From NCBI GenBank assembly GCA_001596155.1, contig CP014771.1:4216001-4280000 (forward strand): 64,000 bases of DNA, in the 5' to 3' direction. The notes below the pieces were generated by a model. The model made no database searches. It was not told the DNA's origin and saw nothing but the letters and a program-made list of their open reading frames with translations. Position numbers and translations under genes: made by a program. Of the stretch, positions 36,598 through 44,486 are shown piece after piece. The number at the start of each line of letters is the position of its first letter. Position 1 is the stretch's first letter. The stretch is from Hymenobacter psoromatis (GTDB taxonomy: Bacteria > Bacteroidota > Bacteroidia > Cytophagales > Hymenobacteraceae).

Positions 36598-36863
36598 ACG
36601 GAAATAATTTAGCTTAATGACCCCTGCGAAGTTAGGGGGCGATGTCGGATTTTAGTTATTTTCCGTCAAAATGGCCTCTAGTTTTAGGGCAGCTTCTAAG
36701 AAAATAGAGAAAATAATTTTTGAACCCTATTCAATCTTAACCCATTAATTTTTCTGATAACGAAGAGTAAAGACCCGTAACAACCTCGCTGGCCGCTAGC
36801 AAGTATGTAGTAGCCGGGGCGTCGCCTCCTGCTTTCACAAACCGCGCGTTCCTACCTCTACTC

Positions 36864-37112
36864 ATGACACACAAAGAAAAATGGCTGCTTTTCGCGCCCG
36901 CTGGGCTGCTCGCTATCGGGGCGGGGGCAAGCTTGGTTGACTGGGCCGGCAGCCTGAAAGCGAAGGGCCGGCCGGCGGGCACCTGGGTGCCCGCCGGCAC
37001 GGCAGCGCTGGTGGTGCTCAATGCGGGCATGAGCCTCTTTGGCCATGCCGTAGTGGAAAAAACCCTGTACGAGCTGCGCGAAAAAGCCCCTGGTGATGCG
37101 GCCGGCAACTAA
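36864..37112 (+). CDS. Small two-helix membrane protein
   Basis: The 82-residue protein starts MTHKEKWLLFAP and has hydrophobic helices at about 7-28 and 43-62, with a charged C-terminal tail. I recognise no family. An overlapping frame on the other strand also looks open. The plus frame is preferred because it has a membrane-protein pattern, a Lys-rich start and a terminator 38 bases downstream. Confidence 0.6.
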   Translation: MTHKEKWLLFAPAGLLAIGAGASLVDWAGSLKAKGRPAGTWVPAGTAALVVLNAGMSLFGHAVVEKTLYELREKAPGDAAGN

Positions 37113-37142
37113 CGCCTACCCCCTCACCAGTCCGTAGCGCAC

Positions 37143-37176
37143 AAAAAAAAGCCCTGGCCGGAGCCAGGGCTTTTTT
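37143..37176. terminator. Two-way intrinsic terminator
   Basis: The stem GCCCTGGC (37151-37158) with its complement (37163-37170) has a run of A before and six T after. It serves the convergent genes at 36864 and 37193. Confidence 0.92.
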
Positions 37177-37192
37177 GAAAAAGTGAGCAAGA

Positions 37193-37465
37193 CTACTGGC
37201 TCTTTTTATCCATTTTCTTGGTGTCTTTGCGCAGCTTGCGGCTGGCTTTTTGCGAGCCGTGCTTGATTTTGTGGCCGGCTTTCGAAACTACGTTGCCAGC
37301 GGCATCAACCGTGTTTTCGAGGGCCGCGCCGACGTTGGTCTTACCGGTTTTGGTGACGGTCTTCTTGGTGCCGTTGTCGCGAACCTTTGTTTCGGTTTCG
37401 GGAGTCTGGGCGAAAGCGGCAGTGGCGAAGGCGCAGGTAACTGCCAGCAGGAATACTTTTTTCAT
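37193..37465 (-). CDS. Small secreted lysine-rich protein
   Basis: The 90-residue protein has a clear signal peptide (MKKVFLLAVTCAFATAAFAQ). The mature part is about 70 residues, very rich in Lys and Thr (GTKKTVTKTGKT, KKMDKKSQ). The start chosen is the second Met of the open frame, at 37463-37465, because the signal begins there. I recognise no family. Proteins of this kind are common in Hymenobacter-like genomes and may bind nucleic acid or cell surface polymers, but that is a guess. Confidence 0.65.
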   Translation of the reverse strand: MKKVFLLAVTCAFATAAFAQTPETETKVRDNGTKKTVTKTGKTNVGAALENTVDAAGNVVSKAGHKIKHGSQKASRKLRKDTKKMDKKSQ

Positions 37466-37593
37466 GGCGTTGAGGGGAAAGATATTTTCGAGGTCTTTTA
37501 CGCGGCAGCCCAACCTGGGTTGTCACTAAAAGATACGAACTGCTTTTCAAAGCCCGTGCCAAAGTCAATTATTCCCCGAAATCATCCTATCAG

Positions 37594-38838
37594 TTAGGGC
37601 AGCAGCAGCGACGAATCGCCATAGCTCAGGAAGCGGTAGCGGTGGGCCAGCGCATGGTCGTACACCGCGCGCCAGCCCGGCCCCAGCAGGGCAGCCACCA
37701 GCAGCAGCAGCGTGCTTTCGGGCTGATGAAAGTTGGTAATCAGCCCCTGCACTAGCCGAAAGCGATAGCCCGGCGCAATCAGCAGCCGCGTGCTGGCCTC
37801 GATGGCGGCCGAGCCCGATGCCTCCAGGTGCGCCAGCAGCGCGTACAACGCCGTCTCAGCCGAAATTTCGGCTTCGCCGACAGCCAGCGGCTGGTAGGGC
37901 TGCCATTGGTCCACTTGCAGCGCGGCGGGGGGGGTAGGGCTGCGCACCAGCGCCGCGCCCAGCCAGTAGAGGCTTTCCAGGGTGCGTAAACTGGTGGTGC
38001 CCACCGCGATAACCGGCCGCGGCCGGTGCGCCAGCAGCTGCCGCAGCAGCTTAGCCGACACAATTATCGGCTCGGCGTGCATAGCATGGTCGGCCATCGT
38101 ATCGGCTTTCACCGGCTGAAAAGTGCCGGCCCCCACGTGCAGCGTTAGCTGGCCGGTGGCGATGCCGCGCCGGCCCAGTTCGGCCAGCAGTGCGGGGGTG
38201 AAGTGCAGGCCGGCGGTGGGCGCGGCCACCGCCCCCTCGTGGGCGGCGTACACGGTCTGGTAGCGCACGGCGTCGGCCGCCGTGTCCGTCCGGTGCAGGT
38301 AGGGGGGTAGGGGCAGGTGCCCGGCCGCCCGCAGCACCTCAGCAAAGGGTAGCGAAGCGGGTTCCCAGCGGAAATCAAGCAGGCTTTCGCCGCCCGTTTC
38401 GGTGGCCTGGCGCTCGGCCCACAGCGTGGCCGGCTGGCCCGCGAAGCGGAATTCCAGGCTTACCGGGCCGCTTTTCCAGCGGCGGCCATTGCCCACCAGG
38501 CAGCGCCAGGTGCAGGCCGCCGTTTGCTGCAAGGCCGGCTCCAAGGCCCGGTGCGGGGCCACGGGCTCCAGGCAAAACAGCTCGACCGCGCCGCCCGTGG
38601 GCCGCTGGGCCAGCAGCCGCGCCCGCACCACGCGCGTGTCGTTGAAAATCAATAAGCTATCGGCCGGCAGCTCATCGGGCAGGTCCCGGAAAGTCTTGTC
38701 CGAAATAACGCCCGCGCGGCTTACCAGCAGGCGGCTGGCGGCGCGGTCGGCCAGCGGCTCGGGCGCGATGCGCCCGGCCGGCAGGTCGTAGTGAAAATCC
38801 TGGATGCGAAGCTGGTGCGGGTCGGGGGGGGTAGGCAT
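37594..38838 (-). CDS. queA: S-adenosylmethionine:tRNA ribosyltransferase-isomerase
   Basis: The protein has 414 residues, longer than E. coli QueA (356) but like other Bacteroidota. It moves the ribosyl part of SAM onto preQ1 in tRNA, giving epoxyqueuosine. Family motifs are FNDTRVVRARL, AAPTAGLHFTP, LHVGAGTFQPV, AVGTTSLRTLES and LITNFHQPESTL. It acts after Tgt, whose gene is also in this window (44487) but in another transcript. A palindrome separates it from the divergent HEAT-repeat gene. Confidence 0.95.
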   Translation of the reverse strand: MPTPPDPHQLRIQDFHYDLPAGRIAPEPLADRAASRLLVSRAGVISDKTFRDLPDELPADSLLIFNDTRVVRARLLAQRPTGGAVELFCLEPVAPHRALEPALQQTAACTWRCLVGNGRRWKSGPVSLEFRFAGQPATLWAERQATETGGESLLDFRWEPASLPFAEVLRAAGHLPLPPYLHRTDTAADAVRYQTVYAAHEGAVAAPTAGLHFTPALLAELGRRGIATGQLTLHVGAGTFQPVKADTMADHAMHAEPIIVSAKLLRQLLAHRPRPVIAVGTTSLRTLESLYWLGAALVRSPTPPAALQVDQWQPYQPLAVGEAEISAETALYALLAHLEASGSAAIEASTRLLIAPGYRFRLVQGLITNFHQPESTLLLLVAALLGPGWRAVYDHALAHRYRFLSYGDSSLLLP

Positions 38839-38849
38839 AGTAGTACAGA

Positions 38850-38934
38850 GTAGCGCGAACTTTGCAGTTCGCGTCCCCGCGCAGTTTGGTTAGCTCACAC
38901 GGCGCGGGGACGCGAACTACAAAGTTCGCGCTAC
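38850..38934. repeat. Intergenic palindrome, family E
   Basis: The 33-base arms 38850-38882 and 38902-38934 match with one mismatch and begin GTAGCGCGAACTTTGCAG. The element lies between the divergent queA and HEAT-cyclophilin genes, so it may overlap their promoters. Confidence 0.9.
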
Positions 38935-38998
38935 GGAGCGCTACCGGCGCATAAGCTGGATTGGGTGCTATTTGCGGCGGCAAATTTCTATTTGGCTT

Positions 38999-40957
38999 AT
39001 GCTCTCATTTTTTCTGGCGTTGCTGCTCGTCGCGCCACCCACCCGGCCCGCTCACTCCTACGCCGACGCCACGCGCCGCCGCATCGCCACCGCCCAGGAC
39101 GAGCGCCGAACGGCCGTTTTGCTGCCTTTTCTGCAAGATAAAACCCCCGCTTACCGCGCCGCCGCCGCCGAGGCCCTCGCCTCGGTGCAGGATAAAAAAG
39201 CCACGCCCGCGCTCCTACCCCTGCTCCACGATGCCAACGCCGCCGTGCGCCGCGCGGCGGCCTACGCCCTGGGCCAGAGTGGCGACAGCACCGCCGTGCC
39301 CGCCTTGGCCCAGCGCCTGGCCCAGCCCGAAGCCAGCGCCCCCGCCCGCCGCGCCGCCTACGAGGCGCTGGGCCGCTGCGTCACCCGGCGCACGGTCAGT
39401 CAGATTTGGGAAATAAAGCCACCCGGCCCCGATTCGGCCGCCGCGCCCGGCCGGGCCTGGGCGCTGTACCGGGCCACGCTGCGCGGCCTCGCCACGCCCG
39501 AGGCCGTGCGCCAAACCACGGCGTTGCTGGCGCAAGGGGGGGTAGGGCTGGCCCCGGCGCGGGCCGGCGCGTCGGCCGCCCTGGCGCGGGTGCGCGGCCA
39601 GGATTCGACGCTGGCGCAAGTGGCGCTGCCGGTGCTGCTAAAAGTGGTGGCGAATGACCCCGATTATTTCGTGCGCGAAAACTGCGCGTCGGCGCTGGGC
39701 CGGGTGGCGCGACCAGCGGCGTATGAAGCGCTGATAAAAACAGCGGGCTCGGATGTTGACCACCGGCCACGCATCGCAGCACTGCGGGCGCTGCCGGCCC
39801 GGCCCGCCATTGGCGTAGTCGCCAGCATCGACCAGGGCCTGCTGCGGCCGCTGCCCCAGGAGTCGCTGACGGCAGCGGAATGGCTGCTGCGCGTGCCCAC
39901 TGACAGCCTGTGGGCCAAGGCCGATTTCCTGGCCTACGTGCAGCGCGCGCCGCACTGGCGCACCCGCGCCACACTGCTGCAAGCGGCGCTGCACCACGCC
40001 CAAGCCGCCCGCCGCCCCGTGCTGGCCGATACCATCCGCGCTCGCTATCAGCATACTACCAATCAATACGAGAAAGCCGCGCTGCTCACCGCGCTTAGTG
40101 AAGACCCCGCGCAGTTCGATTTTCTAGCGAAAGAAGCCGCGCTGACCACCGGCCCGCCCGTGGTGCCTGGCACGGCGCTGGCGGCGCTGGTGAGCCTGCG
40201 CGGCAACAAGAATTTTCCCGCCGCCCGGCAGGCCGATTTCACGGCTGCCCTGCGGCGGGCGCTGGCCGGCGGCGACGTGGCCCAGCTCGCTACCGCCGCC
40301 GAGGCGCTGGCCAACCCCGCGCTCGTCCCTACCCCCCAGCCCGAAGACCAAGCCGCCCTGCGCCAGGCCCAAAGCAAGCGCACGCTGCCCCGCGAAATCG
40401 AGGCCTGGCTGGGTTTGCAGCAAGCTTTGGACAAGCTCACAAAAGCCCCCAAACCGACGCCCGCGCCGGTGGGGCCGGCGGGCCAGCACCCCATCGACTG
40501 GGCGCTGGTGCAGCGCATTCCGGTGGGCCAGCGCGTGCAAATAGCAACCACCAAGGGCGTTATCATCTTAGAATTGAAAGTAGTGGAAGCGCCCGGCTCG
40601 GTGGCCAGCTTCGTGAGTTTGGTTACTAAACACTTCTACGACGGGCTGTATTTCCACCGCGTGGTGCCCGATTTCGTGGCCCAGGGCGGCGACCCGCGCG
40701 GCGATGGCTCGGGCAGCACGCCGTATAATCTGCGCTCCGAATTTTCGCAGCTCACCTACGGGGCGGGCGCGGTGGGCCTGGCCTCGGCCGGCAAGGACAC
40801 GGAAAGCTGCCAGTTCTTTTTCACCCATCAGCCGACCCCTCATCTCGACGGCCGCTACACCATCTTCGCCCAGGTGGTGCAGGGCCTGGCCGTGGTGCAG
40901 CAGCTTGAAATCGGCGACAAAATGCTGCGCGTCGAGCTGCTGCCCGCCGGGCGCTAA
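38999..40957 (+). CDS. HEAT-repeat protein fused to a cyclophilin-type peptidyl-prolyl isomerase
   Basis: The protein has 652 residues from ATG 38999. A TTG nine codons earlier would add MRRQISIWL and give a better-charged signal peptide. After the export signal come HEAT-like repeats (about 35-470, e.g. YRAAAAEALASVQDKKATPALLPLL), some interrupted by long insertions. A cyclophilin domain forms the C-terminal 160 residues (GVIILELKVVEAPGSVASFVSL, GLYFHRVVPDFVAQGGDPRGDG, CQFFFTHQPTPHLDGRYTIFAQVVQG). The combination suggests an exported folding factor that holds client proteins. The FHRVVPDF and FFFTHQPTPHLD motifs imply an active isomerase. Confidence 0.88.
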   Translation: MLSFFLALLLVAPPTRPAHSYADATRRRIATAQDERRTAVLLPFLQDKTPAYRAAAAEALASVQDKKATPALLPLLHDANAAVRRAAAYALGQSGDSTAVPALAQRLAQPEASAPARRAAYEALGRCVTRRTVSQIWEIKPPGPDSAAAPGRAWALYRATLRGLATPEAVRQTTALLAQGGVGLAPARAGASAALARVRGQDSTLAQVALPVLLKVVANDPDYFVRENCASALGRVARPAAYEALIKTAGSDVDHRPRIAALRALPARPAIGVVASIDQGLLRPLPQESLTAAEWLLRVPTDSLWAKADFLAYVQRAPHWRTRATLLQAALHHAQAARRPVLADTIRARYQHTTNQYEKAALLTALSEDPAQFDFLAKEAALTTGPPVVPGTALAALVSLRGNKNFPAARQADFTAALRRALAGGDVAQLATAAEALANPALVPTPQPEDQAALRQAQSKRTLPREIEAWLGLQQALDKLTKAPKPTPAPVGPAGQHPIDWALVQRIPVGQRVQIATTKGVIILELKVVEAPGSVASFVSLVTKHFYDGLYFHRVVPDFVAQGGDPRGDGSGSTPYNLRSEFSQLTYGAGAVGLASAGKDTESCQFFFTHQPTPHLDGRYTIFAQVVQGLAVVQQLEIGDKMLRVELLPAGR

Positions 40958-40970
40958 AGGTAACATTCTC

Positions 40971-40978
40971 TACTTTTG
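40971..40978 (+). promoter_or_regulatory. Probable -7 promoter box for mscS
   Basis: TACTTTTG matches TAnnTTTG and lies 14 bases after the HEAT-cyclophilin stop and 40 bases before the mscS GTG. No TTTG box is found upstream. Confidence 0.45.
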
Positions 40979-41017
40979 CCCCGCCATTTATCTCACTTAT
41001 CTCACCGCTCTTTCGCC

Positions 41018-41821
41018 GTGCCCCTTCCTACCCCCCCCATTTCGCTCAGCAACGTTGATTTTTATGTGGACCACCTGCGCACGCTGGCGGCGTTGTATCT
41101 GCCGCGCCTGGCGGCGGCCGTGCTGGTGCTGGTGGTGGGCTGGTGGATTATCAGCTGGCTGAGCCGGCTGGTGGAGGAGGCCACTTCGCGGCTCGATGTG
41201 TCGCTCAGCTCGTTTCTGACCAGCATGTTCAGCATCTTGCTCAAGGTGCTGCTGCTCATCTCGGCTGCGGGCATGGTCGGGTTTCAGACTACCTCGTTCG
41301 TGGCCATTCTGGGCGCGGCGGGCCTGGCGGTGGGCCTGGCCTTGCAGGGCACGCTGGCCAATTTCGCGGGCGGCGTGCTGATTCTGGTTTTCAAGCCCTT
41401 CACCGTGGGCGATGTTATTGAGAGCCAGGGCAAAAGCGGCACCGTGCGGGCCATCCAGATTTTCAATACCATCCTGCTCACTTCGCAGGGCGACACCGTG
41501 ATTTTGCCCAATGGCGCGACCTCCAACGGCGTCCTGGTCAACAAAGTCAACCCCCAGCAGGCGCTGGTCGAAGTGCCGCTCGACCTGCCCAGCACCACCG
41601 ACCTCGACGGGCTGCGCCACCGGGTGCTCCCGCTCCTTCAGGCGCTGCCCGATGTGCTCCCTACCCCCCCGCCAGAGGTTGACATCACCACCCTCGCGCC
41701 GGGCGCGAATATGACGTTGACCTTCCAGGCGCACACCACGCCGGCCAAGGTAGATGCGGTGCGCAAGGCCATGATAGAGGCGCTACAGCAGTTTTTTGCC
41801 CAGGAAAGCGAGAAGAAGTAG
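41018..41821 (+). CDS. mscS: Small-conductance mechanosensitive channel (MscS family)
   Basis: The protein has 267 residues from GTG 41018. A longer frame begins inside the promoter box and is rejected. Three N-terminal helices (about 28-50, 70-92 and the pore-lining helix) are followed by the MscS beta domain. The pore helix reads GAAGLAVGLALQGTLANFAGGVLIL, and the next motif KPFTVGDVIE..GKSGTVRAI is diagnostic. It releases solutes on hypo-osmotic shock from the inner membrane. The TAG stop at 41819-41821 is formed by the first bases of a family C palindrome. Confidence 0.94.
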   Translation: MPLPTPPISLSNVDFYVDHLRTLAALYLPRLAAAVLVLVVGWWIISWLSRLVEEATSRLDVSLSSFLTSMFSILLKVLLLISAAGMVGFQTTSFVAILGAAGLAVGLALQGTLANFAGGVLILVFKPFTVGDVIESQGKSGTVRAIQIFNTILLTSQGDTVILPNGATSNGVLVNKVNPQQALVEVPLDLPSTTDLDGLRHRVLPLLQALPDVLPTPPPEVDITTLAPGANMTLTFQAHTTPAKVDAVRKAMIEALQQFFAQESEKK

Positions 41822-41906
41822 GGTGCGGGGCCTTGCCCCCGCCCGGCGTTGAACGAATACGCTACGAATCGTTCAACGCCGGGCGGGGGCAAGCCCCGCA
41901 CCCTAC
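41818..41906. repeat. Family C palindrome that provides both flanking stop codons
   Basis: The arms (41818-41855 and 41869-41906) are near-perfect inverted copies that begin GTAGGGTGCGGGGC and contain CCCCGCCCGGCG and TTGAACGA. The TAG in the outer end of each arm is the stop codon of mscS on the plus strand and of rsmG on the minus strand. Confidence 0.92.
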
Positions 41907-42517
41907 GCCGGCACTACCACCACTTTCTTCGTCTCGAAAAACGCTTCCTCAAAAAACTCGCTCAGGTCCACAACCCGCGCCACGAGGCCGCTTTCGGCGA
42001 TTTCTTCTTCTAAATCGCCGCCTTTTAGGTAATATAACCCAGCGCCTTTGGCGGGCTTGGCCTTGTAGCGGTGGGCTATCCAGGGGTGGAAGGTGGCCAG
42101 GCGGGCCACGGCGCGGCTCACCACGAAGTCGAATTTTTCGCGCACGTCCTCGGCGCGGATTTGGGCGGCCGTCACGTTGGTCAGGCCCAGGTCGGCGGCC
42201 ATAAACTGCACGGCGCGAATCTTTTTGCCAATGCTATCGACGAGGTGAAAATTTACCTCGGGAAACATGATGGCCAGCGGCAGGCCGGGCAGGCCGCCGC
42301 CGGTGCCCACGTCGAGCACTGCGCTGCCGGCCGGAAACTGCACCACCTTGGACAGGGCCAGCGAGTGCAACAGGTGGCGCTCCACGAGGTTGTCGGCGTC
42401 GGGGCGGGCCACCAGGTTTATTTGTGCGTTCCACGCTTTGAACTCGGTTTCGAGGCGCGCAAACTGGGCCAGCTGCTGCTTGGTGAGGGTAGGGAAGTAC
42501 TTGGTGAGGAGCGACAT
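41903..42517 (-). CDS. rsmG: 16S rRNA (guanine527-N7)-methyltransferase
   Basis: The protein has 204 residues from ATG 42515-42517 (MSLLTKYFPTLT), the usual RsmG length. It methylates G527 in the 530 loop of 16S rRNA. The SAM-binding motif VLDVGTGGGLPGLPLA (about 66-82) and the HLVDSIGKK segment are as expected, and SRAVARL lies later. The stop codon comes from the family C palindrome. A 47-base perfect palindrome lies upstream, between this gene and the sigma factor gene. Confidence 0.95.
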   Translation of the reverse strand: MSLLTKYFPTLTKQQLAQFARLETEFKAWNAQINLVARPDADNLVERHLLHSLALSKVVQFPAGSAVLDVGTGGGLPGLPLAIMFPEVNFHLVDSIGKKIRAVQFMAADLGLTNVTAAQIRAEDVREKFDFVVSRAVARLATFHPWIAHRYKAKPAKGAGLYYLKGGDLEEEIAESGLVARVVDLSEFFEEAFFETKKVVVVPA

Positions 42518-42548
42518 GCGGAGTGGCAGGGGTGGTAGGAAAATAAAT

Positions 42549-42651
42549 AAGAACGTCATGCTGAGCTTGCCGAAGCATCTCGCTCGCATCGTTGGAGTTC
42601 TTAGCCAACGATGCGAGCGAGATGCTTCGGCAAGCTCAGCATGACGTTCTT
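42549..42651. repeat. Perfect 47-base-arm palindrome, family A
   Basis: The arms 42549-42595 and 42605-42651 are identical inverted copies (AAGAACGTCATGCTGAGC at the outside, CGCATCGTTGG at the inside) with a 9-base loop. Perfect identity suggests a recent origin or ongoing repair between the arms. Confidence 0.95.
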
Positions 42652-42672
42652 TTTGTCATGCCGACGGCAAAA

Positions 42673-43296
42673 TTAAATAAACTCCTTCTTGTCCTTCACC
42701 ATGTCATAGAGCAGTTCGCGGGCGCGGTGTAGCTGCGCTTTCACGGTGCCGAGGGGCGCTTTTAGCTCAGTGGCGATTTCCTCGTAGCTCAGCTCATCAA
42801 AATAGCGCAGGCTCACCAGGCGCTGGTATTTATCGGGCAGGCGCGACACGACGTGGCGCATAATTTCGATTTTCTGGTTCTTAATCGTCGTGTCGGCCGG
42901 GTTGAGGTCGTTGTCCCGGAATTCGAGCTGAATCTCGTCGCCGTCGCCCATCTTCACGGCCGAGTCAATGCTCATGGTCTTGATTTTATTCTTGCGAATA
43001 AAATCGATGCAGTTGTTGGTGGCGATGCGGAACAGCCAGGTGCTGAACGCAAATTCGGGGTTGAATTTATGCAGGTTCTTAAACGCCTTGGCGAAGGCTT
43101 CGATGGTGAGGTCCTCGGCGTCGTCGGGGTTGCGCACCATCTTGAGCACCACGTGAAACACGGGCTTTTTGTAGATGTGCATCAGCTCGGCGTAGGCCTT
43201 TTCGTCGCCGTGGTCCACGGCGGCCCGAATCAGCTTGAAGTCGTGCTTGGCCTTGGTCGAGAACTGTTTTTGAACGTCAGCGGGGTTTACTTCCAT
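42673..43296 (-). CDS. ECF-type RNA polymerase sigma factor
   Basis: The protein has 207 residues from ATG 43294-43296. Region 2 is visible (NPDDAEDLTIEAFAKAFKNL, then FSTWLFRIATNNCIDFIRKN), and region 4 follows (LPDKYQRLVSLRYFDELSYEEIATEL, GTVKAQLHRAREL). Region 3 is absent, as in ECF sigma factors. Its ATG overlaps the last codons of the GT2 gene (the overlap is 10 bases), so translation is probably coupled. No anti-sigma gene is adjacent. Signal and targets are unknown. Confidence 0.93.
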   Translation of the reverse strand: MEVNPADVQKQFSTKAKHDFKLIRAAVDHGDEKAYAELMHIYKKPVFHVVLKMVRNPDDAEDLTIEAFAKAFKNLHKFNPEFAFSTWLFRIATNNCIDFIRKNKIKTMSIDSAVKMGDGDEIQLEFRDNDLNPADTTIKNQKIEIMRHVVSRLPDKYQRLVSLRYFDELSYEEIATELKAPLGTVKAQLHRARELLYDMVKDKKEFI

Positions 43297-44399
43297 TGGA
43301 GCGGGCGGCGCAGAAAAAGGGACAAGCCCCAGGCGCAATAAAGAGCAAAGTAGAGAAAGTCGAGCGCCGGCAGCAGCAACGGCGGGAAAGTGGCGCGCAA
43401 CCGGCGTGCCAGCGGTACATAAGCGGCCCAAAGCAGCAATGTTCGCGCCAACCAGATTATTGCCAAAGATACCAAGTTTTCGCGGTTCCATCCAACTGCC
43501 AAAACGGCCGGTGTCAGCAGGTAAAAAAGCGCGTTGCTGCCCACGAAAAGGCCAATTCGGCGGCGGTCCGCCGCCCGGTAGCGGCTGCCGGCCGAGAGGT
43601 GCCGGCGCTTCTGCCGCCACCAGGCGGCCCAGGTTTCGGCGGGCTGGCTCAGGGTGTGGGCGGGCGCGTCGGCCACCACGGCGGCGCGCCCGCCGACGGC
43701 CACCGCATCCTGCACCAGCAGGTCGTCGTCGCCGCTCAAGCGCCGCATGTGGCTGGCAAAACCCTTGGTGCTGTGAAAGGTGCTTTTGGTATAGGCCAGG
43801 TTGCGCCCCACTCCCATGTAGGGCTTGCCCGCCCAGGCAAAGCTCAAATATTGGCCCGCCGTGAGCAGCGTTTCGTAGCGAATAAGCTGGTTGAGCAGCC
43901 CCGGTAATTCGGCGTAGCCTGAGTAGCCGAGCACGATAGCAGCCCCGTTTTTTTGGGCAAAGCCGCGCTGCATCAGGCGCAGCCAGTCGGGGCCGGCGGG
44001 CCGGCAGTCGGCGTCGGTGAAAAGCAGCCGCTCGTAGCGCGCCGCCTTGATGCCCAGCGTGAGGGCGTATTTTTTGGGCGCGAAGCCGGCCGGCGTGTGC
44101 GCCACCGTCACGAGCCGGAAGCGGCCGGGGTAATACTGGCTCAGCTGCTGGGCGTAGAGGTAGGTGTCGTCCTGGCTGCGGTCGTCAATCAGGACTAGCT
44201 CAAAACCAGGGGGGTAGGCCTGGCGCAGCAGCAGCGGCACCAGCTCGCGCAGGTTGTCCAGCTCGTTGTGGGCGCACACGATAATCGATACCGGCTCGGC
44301 ATCGGGGCCAGGCTCATCGACCGCCGCCTCCGGGGGCCGCCGCGTGAATGGCCGGAAATACCGCAGCCCAAACCACAGCTGCACCGCCAGCAGTGGCAT
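43287..44399 (-). CDS. Membrane-bound family 2 glycosyltransferase
   Basis: The protein has 370 residues from ATG 44397-44399. A GTG at 44442-44444 is an alternative start but would make the transcript leaderless. An N-terminal hydrophobic helix precedes the GT2 domain: VSIIVCAHNELDNLRELVPLLL, then LIDDRSQDDT, LFTDADCRPAG with the DxD-like pair, and QKRRHLSAGSRY (a Q-x-R-R-x-x type motif). Three C-terminal helices follow (about 290-360). It transfers a sugar at the inner face of the membrane, and the acceptor is unknown. It is followed by and overlaps the ECF sigma gene. Confidence 0.88.
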   Translation of the reverse strand: MPLLAVQLWFGLRYFRPFTRRPPEAAVDEPGPDAEPVSIIVCAHNELDNLRELVPLLLRQAYPPGFELVLIDDRSQDDTYLYAQQLSQYYPGRFRLVTVAHTPAGFAPKKYALTLGIKAARYERLLFTDADCRPAGPDWLRLMQRGFAQKNGAAIVLGYSGYAELPGLLNQLIRYETLLTAGQYLSFAWAGKPYMGVGRNLAYTKSTFHSTKGFASHMRRLSGDDDLLVQDAVAVGGRAAVVADAPAHTLSQPAETWAAWWRQKRRHLSAGSRYRAADRRRIGLFVGSNALFYLLTPAVLAVGWNRENLVSLAIIWLARTLLLWAAYVPLARRLRATFPPLLLPALDFLYFALYCAWGLSLFLRRPLQWK

Positions 44400-44456
44400 C
44401 AGCAAAAGCGCGGGGGGTAGGAAAGTGAAAGAAGGGAAGGACACGGAACTGGTCCG

Positions 44457-44464
44457 CAAAGGTA
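44457..44464 (-). promoter_or_regulatory. Probable -7 box for the GT2-sigma operon
   Basis: The minus strand reads TACCTTTG, 58 bases upstream of the GT2 ATG. It lies back-to-back with the tgt box at 44474-44481, only 9 bases apart. No -33 box is clear. Confidence 0.5.
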
Positions 44465-44473
44465 AGTCGGCGG

Positions 44474-44481
44474 TAATTTTG
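44474..44481 (+). promoter_or_regulatory. Probable -7 box for tgt, very close to its start codon
   Basis: TAATTTTG fits TAnnTTTG. The tgt ATG begins only 6 bases later (44487), so the mRNA would start at or near the AUG. No TTTG box is found at the right distance. Confidence 0.45.
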
Positions 44482-44486
44482 GCAGA

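Noticed and set aside
36737..37108. Minus-strand gene of about 120 codons opposite the small membrane protein
   Set aside because: The plus-strand frame has a clear two-helix pattern and a proper terminator. The minus frame has neither and would overlap it completely.
40976..41017. TTG start for mscS
   Set aside because: It lies inside the TACTTTTG promoter box, and the extra residues are not conserved-looking. GTG 41018 is preferred.
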